64,000 nt of DNA from UBA6183 sp943372215 (GTDB lineage: Bacteria; Bacteroidota; Bacteroidia; UKL13-3), in NCBI GenBank assembly GCA_943372215.1, contig CALRXU020000020.1, positions 12,789 through 76,788 on the forward strand, read 5' to 3'. Below are positions 50,313-63,000 of this stretch, piece after piece (the first letter of the stretch is position 1; each line of letters starts with the position of its first letter). A program made the translations under genes and the position numbers. The notes under the pieces were generated by a model, which saw only the letters and a program-made list of their open reading frames with translations, made no database searches and was not told the origin of the DNA.

Positions 50313-50885
50313 TTAGTTTATAAAAAACACCATAAGCACCATGATGTAATCTTTTAACTTTACCCTCATGTGTTTTAATGCCTTGCCCATTTGGTTCTCT
50401 ACCGTTTTAATGGAGATTCCCAACTCATCGGCAATCTCCTGGTATTTCAATTGGTCGAACCTGCTCATTTTAAACACTAACCTGCATTGTTCAGGCAAGT
50501 CATTCATGGCCTCCTGAATGGCACTTGCCGCCTCTTTTGCCTCCAATTGCTGAGAAGCTGCACCTGCCTGTATTTGATTAACTTGCAGGTGATAAGCTGC
50601 ATAACTTTCCCTTACACCCAATTGCTTAATCTTATTTAAACAACTGTTGTACGTTGATTTATACAAATAACTCTTTAAAGAGGTATTCACATCAAGCGTT
50701 TCTCTCTTAGCCCAGCATTGAACAAACAATTGTTGCACAATATCTTCTGCTTCGTAAGTATTTTTCAAAATGGATTCAGCATACCTCACCAGGTTTTCAC
50801 AATAAGTATTAAACACCCGCTCAAACGATTTTATATCGCCCTGACGGATGAGATTTACCAATTGTATGTCTGAATATTGCTCCAA
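50313..50885 (-). CDS. ECF sigma factor, Bacteroidetes family 1
   Basis: A 190-residue sigma-70 protein. Region 2 at about 20-85 (FERVFNTYCENLVRYAESIL, AEDIVQQLFVQCWAKR) and region 4 at about 125-180 (AMNDLPEQCRLVFKMSRFDQ, YQEIADELGISIKTVENQMG). A hydrophobic end, IMVLMVFFIN, is slightly unusual for a cytoplasmic factor. The FecR gene starts 12 bp later. Promoter P1 with the same boxes as P2 and P3 is upstream, so positive autoregulation is likely. Confidence 0.95.
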   Translation of the reverse strand: MEQYSDIQLVNLIRQGDIKSFERVFNTYCENLVRYAESILKNTYEAEDIVQQLFVQCWAKRETLDVNTSLKSYLYKSTYNSCLNKIKQLGVRESYAAYHLQVNQIQAGAASQQLEAKEAASAIQEAMNDLPEQCRLVFKMSRFDQLKYQEIADELGISIKTVENQMGKALKHMRVKLKDYIMVLMVFFIN

Positions 50886-50939
50886 AATTAAAATTCGGCT
50901 GCAATATACTCGCTCTGCATCAAATCCCTTTCATGTATA

Positions 50940-50967
50940 GACAACTCAAAAAAGTTTTCCCCCTACA
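50940..50967 (-). promoter_or_regulatory. Sigma-regulon promoter P1 (autoregulation)
   Basis: Minus strand: TGTAGGGG (50967-50960), 14 bp, GTTGTC (50945-50940), followed by TATACAT. It is 55 bp before the sigma start codon. P1 and P2 also share AAAA after the first box. Confidence 0.75.
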
Positions 50968-51022
50968 TGAGTAATAAAATAGCTGAAATTCATCAACATG
51001 TCTTTTAGCCAATAGGGTCTAA

Positions 51023-51064
51023 CAACGCAGCAGGCCGCCCTTTAGAGGGCGGCCTGCTGCGTTG
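51023..51064 (-). terminator. 19-bp GC-rich hairpin after the giant surface-protein gene
   Basis: Both arms match perfectly over 19 bp (core GCAGGCCGCCC / GGGCGGCCTGC) around a TTAG loop, 25 nt after the giant gene's stop codon. It is homologous to the hairpin at 63565-63604, with paired base changes. No strong T-tract follows. Confidence 0.75.
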
Positions 51065-51088
51065 AAGAGATTTGCTGTTTACAAATTA

Positions 51089-54000
51089 TTATTTCTTTAC
51101 CAACTTCATTACCGTGGTATTGCTACCTTGTTTTATGGTTACAAAGTACATGCCTCCTTGTAAGGTTTCAGCATTAACCAATAACAATTGGTTGTAACCT
51201 TCACTTATGGTTGATTGTTGACTTAATACCACACTGCCTTTTACATCCGTTACCACAATTTCTGCTTTGCTTGTTTCGTTGCTTTCCATCACCACATAAG
51301 CTTCTTCATTGTAAGGATTAGGTTGAACTTGTGCTATGCCTTTTCTATTGCCCATATCAACCGAACGCACTTCACTGTAATCAAATGCACCATCAAAGTC
51401 AACTTGTTTTAACCGATAGTAAATGATATTGCCATTGTTTTTTGCAAAGGCCAAAGCTTCCGCATCTGTAAATACATAATCATGCATGATTTGGGTAGTA
51501 CCTTGCCCTTTTATCTTGCTGTTATCCAACGCCTCAAAAACTTGTCCGTCCGATGAACGTTCTACCTCAAAATAGGCGTTATTTAATTCACTCGCAGTTT
51601 GCCAACTTAACAATACATTGTTTTTTACTTTGTTGGCTTCAAAACTGATTAACTCCACTGGTAGTGCTCCGCCACTGCCTACACCAAATGGAGAGAATGA
51701 GGTAATGCCTGAACGTGATAATGTGTATGGATTTGTTCCGGCAGCTCCGCTAGCAGAAGTTCCATTCCATGCAGTGCCATTATATCGTGATACATAAGCT
51801 GCCGACCTATTAAAGCCTGACAATTCATCTCCTGCATTCCATTGTAGGGTTACTGTTACGTTACTACCACCGGCAGTACCTTCATTGATAATCCAAGTAC
51901 GGTTCACTGCATTGCTTGTTAGCTTAGCTCCTGTTGGTGTTGAACCAGTATAAGCATTGGTTACGCTATCAGTTACCCAAATGGTAAAGTTATCGTTACT
52001 CCCTGTGTTGTTGAGCAAAACAGGATTATAAGAGCTGTTACCAACTGGAATCAACACATTGCCCGTTTTGCCCGTGCTTCCCACATTGTTTACCACCACA
52101 TTACCACTGCCATTGGTGCGCACATAGCTGGTGCCACTGCCTGCTGAACTAAGTGTATTGTTTCCCAAGGTTAAGCTGTTATTTCCTAAGCTAATGATTC
52201 CATTTACCAATATAAGTGAGTCGCTTAACACCACTGAACCTCCCAATAACACGCCTGCAGAATTATTGATTTCCAATTTGGAGTAGGTTCCAGCTGGCAC
52301 GGTTTGTTGGGTGCTGCCTGTAAAGGCTGTTGTTCCATTGCTCGTGTTAACTACTGAGCCGTTATTGGTAATGTTACCAAATATATTCAACTGTGCATTT
52401 GCTCCTGTTATTGTTAAAACTGCTCCTGTACCAATGGTTAAGTTATTGCATTGTTGCAAATCAGAAACAGTTGGCATATTAGCAGCTCCGCTGTTTATGG
52501 TTACGTTGGTAGTTGAGGTGGGTACTTGAGGGCAACTCCAATTGGCAATATTTCCCCATGCATTGCTTGATGTTCCTGTCCATGTGCCTGCAACGTTTAC
52601 TGTAATGGCAACTGCTGCTGAGGTATCTGCGTTACAAACTCCAGAACTTACTCTTCTTCTGTACCACGTATTTTGAGTTAATGCACCTGGGGTGTAGTTT
52701 TGGGTGTTGTTTGTTCCACTGGCTGCTGCAAAGCCTGCTGTGGCACTTGTTGTTGATGCCAACCAAGTGTAAGCGTATGTTCCTGTGCCACCCGTTGGGG
52801 TACTGCCAGTTAAACCTGTTGGGATTGAACCCGAACAAATGGTTTGTGCGCCTGTGGCTGTGTTTGATGCTACTGGGGTGTTTACCGTAATGGCTACCGC
52901 TGCCGAAGTATCTATTGCTACTCCTGATACCACATACCTTCTATACCATGTGTTTTGGGTTAATGCACCAGGTGTATAGTTTTGAGTATTGTTCGTGCCA
53001 CTTGCTGCTGTAAAACCACTGGTGGCTGAGCTCGTAGAAGACAACCATGTGTAGGTATAAGTACCTGTACCACCTGTTGGCAATGCACCTGTTAATCCTG
53101 CTGGTGTTGAACCTGAACAAATGGTTTGATTCGCAGTAATGGTATTACCTGCTATGACTGAGGTAATGGTGATTGCTACAGCCGTTGAAGTATCTGAACA
53201 ACCTCCTGAAGTTATCAATCTTCTGTACCATGTATTTTGAGTCAATGCACCTGGAGTGTAATTTTGGGTATTGTTGGTTCCACTGGCTGCTGCAAAACCT
53301 GCCGTTGCACTGGTGGTTGAACTTAGCCAACTATAGGTATAGGTTCCACTTCCGCCCGTTGGCAACGCACCTGTTAAAGCTGCTGGTGTTCCTCCGCTTA
53401 ATATGCTTTGGTTGCTTCCTATTGTGTTTCCAGCGATAACTGGATTTACTGTAATAGCCACTGCCGCTGAGGTATCTGCACTACAAGCTCCTGAACTTAC
53501 CACTCTTCTAAACCAAGTATTGGCTGTTAATGCTCCTGAGGTATAGCTTTGGGTATTGTTGGTTCCGCTGGCTACTGCAAAGCCACTGGTGGCTGAGCTT
53601 GTTGAAGATAACCAAGTGTAAGTGTATGTTCCTGTGCCACCTGTTGGGGTGCTGCCAGTTATTGCACTTGGTGTTGATCCTGAACAAATGGTTTGTGCGC
53701 CTGTGGCTGTGTTTGATGCTACTGGGGCATTTACCGTAATGGCTACCGCTGCCGAAGTATCTGTTGCTAATCCTGATACCACATACCTTCTATACCATGT
53801 ATTTTGGGTTAAAGTTCCTGGTGTATAGTTTTGGGTATTGTTCGTACCACTGGCTGCTGTAAAACCACTGGTGGCTGAGCTCGTAGAAGACAACCAAGTG
53901 TAAGTAAATGTTCCTGTACCACCTGTTGGCAATGTACCCGTTAAGCCGGCAGGGGTTGAACCTGAACAAATGGTTTGATTAGCTGTAATGGTATTTCCCG

Positions 54001-57000
54001 CAATTGGAATAACAGCGTTATCGATTGGATTATCTGCGCTATTTCCTCCAACATAATAAGTAGAGGCTAAAGTAGTTTGATCTAAACCTGCTCTTACCAC
54101 CACTGGTTCAGAAACAGTGCCACTATTTGCACCGCTTATTCCAGGTGCTATTGCATTTAAACCTGTCACCCTTAAATCGGCAACCTTAGTAAAATTCTGC
54201 GCATTAAAGCCAGAATTTTGTACCTGCATGGTTAAAGTAGCGCCCGAAGAAGTAAGCCCATTGCCAGTGGTAACCACCCATGATGCATTGGTTCTTTTAT
54301 TTACGGTAACTGCGCTATCTACATAAGATGGAGAAATCGAACTGGTGCCTATTGAATTATCATGAGATGCCGTAATGGTACCACCAAATGTAAGCGCAGT
54401 TCCAGTACTTACACTCAACGTACGATTGAAATTAACAGGTGAATTAATTACACCGAATGGGAATACACCCGCAGGTGAAGTGATGGTTGCAGTACCAAAC
54501 CAACGGGTGATAGCACCAGTGGTAATAATTTGGTTATTGTTACCTGTAAAAACACCCGACAATGTTCCTGGTTTTGTTATACTCCCACCAAGGGTTAAAT
54601 TTTTATTTCCGAGGTATAAATAGTTGCCAGTAGTACCAAAGGTGAGTGTACTTGAAATGGTGCCCAAAGGTTGATCGATGGTAATCATACTGCCTGTTAA
54701 ACCAGATAAATTAACACCCTGCAAATTGGTATTATTAATGGCAATATTAGAAATACAAGGGCTACAAGTTGCAACAGTATCATTCAAATACTGACCCGTA
54801 CCTCCTATAATCTGGTTATAAACTGAAGCAACTGATGCATTCAAACGGAAGCCAAGCGTGGTGTTTGAACCGATTACTAAGCGTCCGTTATTGGTAATGT
54901 TACCACCAACATTTAACCCACCAGTAAGTGCAGTTGCTGCCCCAATGGCACGAAGCTCAGAGCCTGAATTGATGGTCAGATTATTTCCTATGTCTAACGA
55001 GTTTGATGTTGTTGTAGCAACCGCAATATGCCTATTAGTACCATTGCCGTTTACCACTACATTATGCAGTGTTAAACGTCCTACAGTTGTTGCTGCGCTG
55101 GTACTCACCCCAAAACCCAAATTAGCCAAGTTGCTGCCCACTGTTGCTGTTGCGCCTGATTGGGTGGTACTTGTGCCATCACCAAAAGTAAGGGTATGGT
55201 TGGTCCAATTCACATTGTTGCTCGAGTTATAGTTAAATGCCAAACCGGTAGGTCCAAAATGTGGATCAACAATGGTAATACTGCCACCCGTTACGTTATG
55301 AGAGGTAGAATTAATTTGGAAAATATTGGTTGCGGAAGCCACACTGCCCAAAGCGGTACTGTTGTCATTTCCATCTACCACAATGCTTCCACCACGTTGA
55401 TTAAATGTGCCTCCAAGAATCATATTACCATTGATATTTAATGTTCCACCACTTATGGTCAAGGTACCACTGTTGTTAAAAGTACGGTTAAAGTTGGGTG
55501 CTATACCGCAATTGATGGTTCCTGCTGAAAGATTAATAAATGAAGTAATTCCACCACTTATACCTTGTGCAGCAGCGGAGCCAACTATAGTAAGGGTTCC
55601 TCCTGAAACTTCAATAACACCGTTATTGGTCACATTATCATTTACAGTTAAGGTGTTTGAAGGAATATTCAACACACTATTGGTGGTTTGTAACGTTAGT
55701 GCTCTGGCCTGTGCATTTACATCCACATCAACCCGATGGGCATCAAAAATAGTTACATTATCGGTAGCTGTTGGAACGGTGCCTGTGCTCCAAGTGGCTG
55801 GGTTAGACCAATTGCCTGAAGCAACTGAAAAAATGTTTCCGGCATAATTGGCAGCAGGCATACCTATATACAAACCAGGTGATGCAGTCAAATCTGCCAG
55901 ACTCATACCACTGCGATTTGCCTCAGGGCTTGCCTGTGTACCGGTTCCGGCACTATACGTTCCACCCAATACACCTGTTTGAGTCATTAAAGTGGTATTA
56001 GCTAAGGTAACAGGGAACAATGCTCCATTACCCACTGCCCTTACACTCACGATACCCGCGGTGGCCACACCACTGTTGGTTACCGTCCAATAGGAATTGG
56101 CACGTGTATCTACATTGGTAAGCGTTCCATCAGTAAAGGCGGTAACTGCTGTGCTTCCTGCCGTATTGGTTAAACTTACGGTAAGCGTACCTCCCGATGT
56201 AATACCTGTGGTGCTGAAAGTAGGATAAAAATCCCTGCGCAGTGGTGTTCCGTTAACCAACACACCCAATGGAAATTGAGCAGCTAAACCTACCGTAGTT
56301 GGCGCTGCTGTGGCAGATATCCACCTACGAAGCCCACCACCTGCGCTATGTGTAACAAAACCAGTAGCAGTAACTATACTGCCGATATTAGTAGCCGATG
56401 TACCAATGGTAAGTATATTGGAACCGATATGCAAAAAACCATTGGTACTCAATGACAGTGCACCACTTTGCGTAGCATAACCGCCAATAGTAATATTCCC
56501 TATGGTACTCATATCTACCCCTAATCCACTATTGTTGCTTATTGTTAAGTTATTGATATTGGCAGGGATAGTCCCTGTAGTATCAACCCTAAAAACACCC
56601 GTTCCTGTAATATAATTTCTGACAACCCCACCTGTATTTAGAGTAGTGTTTTGAGTAGTAGTAAATGTTCCGTTGTTGATTAAGTTCCCATTTAGGGTAA
56701 CCGTAGTAGAAAATCCTATATTGAGTGCTGTTCTGAATTCCGATCCTGGATTAATAATTAAAGTTCCATAGTTAGAGGTAGTAGTATTTTGTGTAACCCA
56801 GCGGTTGGTTCCATTTCCATTTACAATAATGGTTGAAGGTGTTCCAATTGTAAATGCTACCCCAAAACCAGAAGTTTGGGTAGAAGCGGGGGTAGTTATG
56901 GCATAAGCTGCACTGTTGCTATGCGTGCTAACCCCATCTCCAAAACGCAATACGGCATTGCTCCAATTAGTCCCTTGGGTTTGAACCCAAGCAAGTCCTG

Positions 57001-60000
57001 TTCCAGTAAGTGGGGGATCAACCACGGTAATGATACCACCAGTAATGTTTTGCACGGCTCCCTGAAAACTAACCAAGTTGGTTCCGGAAGGTACACTGGT
57101 AGCCAAGGCATTGGAATTTCCATCAACGTTTAATACACCACCGCTCATATTAAAATTACCAATATTCATTAACATACTGCCATTCATGTTAAATGTGCCT
57201 GAATTGATGTTAATCGTACTATTTGATGATAATGTAAATGAAGCTGCTCCACCACCTGAAGGTCCCACATTTAATGTTCCTCCATTCAAGGTAAAGGTTG
57301 AGCCGCTTTGGTTGATTATTCCAACACCCACCGTATTTGCATTATTGATGTTTACAGTAGCTCCACCAATGGTTACGGTACCCAGATTGTTAATCTGACC
57401 TGCAATATTTAGGGTATTTGTATTGGCTATTAACGCAGCACCAGCGCTAACAGTAAGGTTATTACAGTTGTTCACCGCAGTGCTGCTCATAATTACCGTG
57501 TATGGTGGAAGAATTTGTACGTTATCAGTAGCAGTAGGTATGGTGCCTGTGTTCCAAGTAGCGGTATTGTTCCAGTCGCCATTGGCAATGGCAACTATAT
57601 TTCCTCCCATATTGTTTCCTGAGGCAATACCTGCATAATAATTTACATTGCTGATATTGGTTACTGAAAGACCTGTGCGATTAAAGTCAGGAATGGTTGC
57701 ACCAAGAATATTGCTATTAGCCGCATAAGTTCCTGCTGCAATGCCTGAAGCCAGCATTAAAGTGGTATTGGTGGAAGTGATGGAAGGAAGAATACCAATA
57801 TTTTCGCCCACCATTTTTAAGGCAATGGTGCCTGAAGCAACTAGGCCCGTATTGCTCACATTCCAATTGGTATTGCTTCGGGTATCTACTCCAGTAACCA
57901 ATCCATCGTTAAAAGAGGTAACAGATATATTACTGGTAACATGCACTGGGGCAATCCGAATGGTTCCACCTGTAGTAAGTGCTGATGCATTAGAAAAAAA
58001 CACAAATGCATCTCTTCTTTCTACAGTATTATTTAACGTATTGAGCCTTCCAAAAGGATAATGTCCTATATTTCCTACAGTGGCAGTGGTAGGTAACCCT
58101 GTAGTTGGGAATACCCGAGTAAATGAACCACCTGCTGAAGTAAGAATCTGACTTCCTGCTACATGAGCTAAGGTTCCAACTGTCAGTGCGGAGGGGTTGC
58201 CCAGCGTGAAATTATTGGTACCTAAATCCAGCGAACCACTATTCAAAGTAAGCACTCCTGTAGCAACACTAGCGGTTGCCACACTAAGGTTGTTCACATT
58301 GATAATAGCCCTATATGCATTGGAGCCTAATGTAACCCTAAGTGTTCTAAAACTTCCAGTAGGTGCCAAGGTATCGTTCCTAAAAACACCCGTTCCGCTA
58401 ATACTTACATCACCCATTTGCTGCAAAGTACCAAAGAAACTAAAGCCCAAGTGTAACCCCTGACTACTACCATTAGGCATTTGTGTAAATGTTCCATTAT
58501 TTACCAGAGCCCTGCCAATACCAAACATATTGTCAAGTATCTGCCTGAATTCCGAGCCACTGTTAACAGTTAAGGTATTCCTTACAAAAGTACCATACTG
58601 ACCGATACCGCTTGAAGTTTGAGCCTGCCTGTATAAAGTGCTACTACCGCTGTTTATCACCAGATTATTTAATGGCATAAAGGAGTTTAAGCTACCATTA
58701 TATTGTTCAATTCTGAATGGGTTGTTTTGGGGCGATGTGGCCGTGCTGACCCCGTCTCCTATTACAACGGTGTGGTTAGCCGTAAAGGCAAAAGGTGAAG
58801 CGGTACCAACATTAATGTTAAACCAGATACTGTGAAAATTTGTAGAGAATGGCGGATCCACAATCATCAAAGTTCCACCCGTAAATGAACTAGGTATTGG
58901 GGCAACATTTCCTGTAATCTGGAAGGAGTGATTATTGGCCGAAGCGGCAGACGTAATAGGTCCGCCAATAGGGCCTAATGGATAAATAGCTAATGTATCT
59001 TTGGTTTGATTCATCACGCCACCTTGTATGAACACTGACCCATAAACATTTACTCGCCCTCCAGAAAAATTGAAGATACTGCTAGTGGTGGACAGTAATA
59101 ATTGCTTGCTGCAATCAGCACCGGTGCTCACGTTCAATGTACCACCGCTCACGTTTACAATAGAAGCAGTATTGAGCAATAAACCTCCACCAGTTGCATC
59201 TCCTGTTACGGTTAGTGTTCCTGCGCTCACATTTAGTCTGGCAAACGTTTGAATATTGGAGCTAACTCCCGCAAGCGTTAGGTTTCTGCCAAAGGTAACC
59301 GTATTGCCATCCACATTAAGGGTTCCACCTGCAGCTATCTGCACATTATTGGCCACACACGCTGCGCCACCTGCTGTGGTAACTACCACATTGGTACCTA
59401 TCACCACATTATCAGATGCGGTAGGAACAGCATTTCCATTCCACGTGGCAGGTGTATTCCAACTGCCTGATGTTACAGCCATCACAACACCTTGAATATT
59501 TGAAGCAGGAGAACCTAAGTAAATTGGGGAAGATGTAAGTGCTGTAAATGAGGTTATACCAGTACGGTTTGCCAGAGGAGTAGTGGCCGTGCCTGTACCT
59601 GCTGAGAAAGTTCCTGCAAAAGCAGCTCCAGTTCCATCAGTAATGGTTAAGTTACCTACTGTACCAGTTAGTGGTATAGTTAACGCGCCATCTCCCCTAA
59701 TAGCAAGGGAAATGGTACCCGTTCCCAAAGTTATGCCATTACCTGTTATAAAATTCCAACTGCTGTTTGTACGGGTATCCATGGTTACACTGTTTTCAGT
59801 ATAACCCGTCATGGTAGAAAGTCCATTTACATTGCTGTGCCTAACACTAATGGTACCCGCAGCACTTAAAGCGGTGGCGGAGTTAAAAAACACCCAAACA
59901 TGTCGCAGCTCCCCTATCACTGATGATCCTACTGGAAATTGAGCTGCTGTGCCTGATGATGAGGTAGGAGCAGTCGTAGTATTGTACCACCGAGTTAACA

Positions 60001-63000
60001 TACCGCTGGCTCCGCATATAATATTTCCTTGTTGAAAACCTATACCACCTACGCTGGTTGGTCCGTTACCAATGGTAAGGTTATTGTTACCAATATTGAT
60101 ATTGCCATTGGTCATGGCAAGGAAATTTACTACCGTAAGATTTCTGCCGATAGTAAGCCCTTTGGTGTTATTAATATTAAGATTGTAAACGGTATTTACA
60201 CCTGGATCAATTTCATTATACGCCCCCATGGTATAGGCAATGCTTGATTGTTCATAAAAAAGATGCAAGGGGAAAGAAGTATTATCAATGGTTGGAACGG
60301 TAGTAAAACTACCCGGAGGGGTAAGTACCCCAACACCACCCAACCTAATAATCGGTATAATGGAAGGCCTACCTATCGTAAGCTTTCCATTATGTGTTAA
60401 TGTACCTGCGCCTAACAAACAAGTATTTACTACAATAGAATTGGTTTGGTTAAATACTACTGTATTATTGGATAATACACCAAAACCTGTAGTGGCAGGG
60501 GCAAGTGTTAATTGATTGATATTGGTAAATAATCCTGATCCACTAACGGTTTGCGTACCGCTTGTATCCACAAATTGCAATACACCCAGCATACCCGTAT
60601 TATTGGGCTCTACACCAGCAATGGTTCCATTGTTTATTAAATTCCCATACATCCCTAATGTAGCACCAATACCAGACGTGCTTAATTGCAAATAGGCATT
60701 AGCATTTACGGTTACATCATTATATACTAAGTTGTTTACTAAACTTGAAATCCGACAAATGCGTGTAGGACTAAGATCAGTGCGGTTGTTAATCACTAAA
60801 TTATAAACAGGGGAAGTTAAAGAGAGTAAGAACCCTGCTGTATTTCCCAATGGGCCACTTGCCAGCCCCGAAATGCCATCTCCAATTTGTAAGGTTCCTC
60901 CAGTAATATTTTTTGTTCCGAATGTACCTGCAAAACTAACAGAAGTTCCACCAGCTGCCGAATGGGGGTTAACAATGGTTACCGTTCCTCCAGTCCAGTT
61001 TACGCTAGTTCCGCTACCAAAACTCAGAGCAATAGCACTAGTGGAAAGCATATTTGCCGACTGTGGATTAATGTTAAAATTACCCCCTGACATATTAAAA
61101 TAAACTGCAGCGTTTCCTGTAAAAGCAACGCCACCTGCCATATTAAGTGTGCCACCATTCATAGTTAATCGCCCCCCATAAGTGATTGCGCCTGATATAG
61201 TGGTATTAAAACTCATGGTATTACTACCGCTTCCATAAGAAAACACGCCATCATCAATTCTTAATTCGCCATTTACCGAGGGGCCACCAGCTCCTATTAG
61301 TGTGCCATAACCCACTTGCGAAACAGAAGCTCCTGCGTGATTTAACCAAAGCCTGCCTGGAACAGCACAAATGGTTTGACTTGCAAAATAAGGGGTGAGG
61401 GTTGAGGCACTGCTTAGCTTGAATGTACCACTATTAATAATTAAGCGGCTTGCCGCTGATGCGGGTGCATTGATTGTGATTACTCGTGTTACATCCAAGA
61501 TTGGATTTTGCCAAGCCAAAGGCAGGTTGCCTTTATTTACAGTAATGCGGTAAAAGTCGCAGATTCCTCCAGTACCAGAAATGGTACCGTTTCCAAAACC
61601 TCCAAAGGTAACCGAAACACCAGCTCCTGAATAAAATGAAGTAGCTGAATTCAAGTCAAAAGTTCCATTCACCGCAAGGTTACCTGACGATCCGTTGGCT
61701 GGGAAACCTCCAATGGTTAATGTGTGTGTTTGAATATTACTACTGGCTGCGTCAAATATACCTCCAGCAGCTACCGTTACATTTCCGTTTGCAAAAAGTG
61801 ATGCAGAAGCTACGGCAGAGTACCTTAAAATACCACTGGTACCCTGACCTACCGTAAGGTTATTGCAATACGCATTGGGAATATCTATGATTACTGTAGC
61901 TCCATCGGCTATCGTTACATTATCAGTAATGGATGGCACAACACCTCCCACCCAAGTGGTGGTGGCACTCCAGTTGCCTCCTGCACCTGTAGAGGTAATG
62001 GCTGTTCCTGCTGAAGTGGTTTGGCTGCCTTGTAACACTGGGCTTTTACCTCCCTCGCTTACAGCAATTACACGATAAAAGTAAGTAGTGGATGGAGTAA
62101 GGAAAGATTGGGTAAAGGTGTTTATGTTCTGAGGCACTTGGGTGATGAAATTGTAGTTAGAGCCTCCGTCATCAGACCTGTATATGGCATAACCTATTTC
62201 ATTTGTTGCATTATCAGTCCAATTAAGTGTGGTAGTGGTAGGTGTAATATTGGTAAAAGTAAGAGACGTAGGTGCTGCTGGAATAGCTGGAACCCAACGA
62301 AAAAAACGGCCTGCTGACAAACCAGGAATTGAGCCTGCCATATTTTGACTTACCACTTGGTTATTTACTGAGGCCGCCAAGGTACTAGCTGTATAGGTTG
62401 TAAGGTCTGTAACGCTCGCCAAGGTATTGTTTAAGTTTTGCAAGTTGGTAAAACCTATTGCGGCCTGAAACGACCCACTAAACGTATTGGCTGGCATTTG
62501 CATATTTCCATACACGTATTCTATTGCTCCCGTATTTTCATAAATCCGCATCTGGAAAGTCATGTCTGCCGTATTGGAAAGTGAATTGTTTTGAGCCATC
62601 ACGTTCCACTCTACGACAAAACACCTGTTAGGTGCTGTGCCGGTAACAAGCGAACGTATATTTTTGCCAGCAATAGGAGTAAACGCGCTTTGATTCCAAA
62701 GTGGTGCCAGCATTGGAGCCGTTGTATTGCTTGATACATTGAGATTTGGGGCACCTGCAACTAGAGGTAAGGGCCCCATCCCTACAGCTCCCCTAACTTG
62801 CGGTGTTACCTGAAAATAACGGGTACCCATAAACCAAAAATCGAAACCCAAATCGGTAACAGCCAAGCTGGAACTTGAGGCAGCTTGAGCCAAATCTGGT
62901 TGAGCCGCCATATTGATGGGGTTACCGTTCATATCGAGGGCAAGATTACCCGTTGTGCCTGTCGAAAAAGTGTAATTGGCAGAACTGGCAACTTGTGCTT

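Noticed and set aside
52600..54000. Regular DNA repeats resembling a CRISPR-like or satellite array
   Set aside because: Period is about 283 bp, inside an uninterrupted coding frame, and there are no short unique spacers or cas genes.
52311..62317. Many open frames of 60-150 codons on the plus strand opposite the giant gene
   Set aside because: They are mirror images of a Thr/Gly/Asn/Val-rich coding sequence, have no family resemblance and no promoters; the minus-strand frame is continuous for 12 kb.
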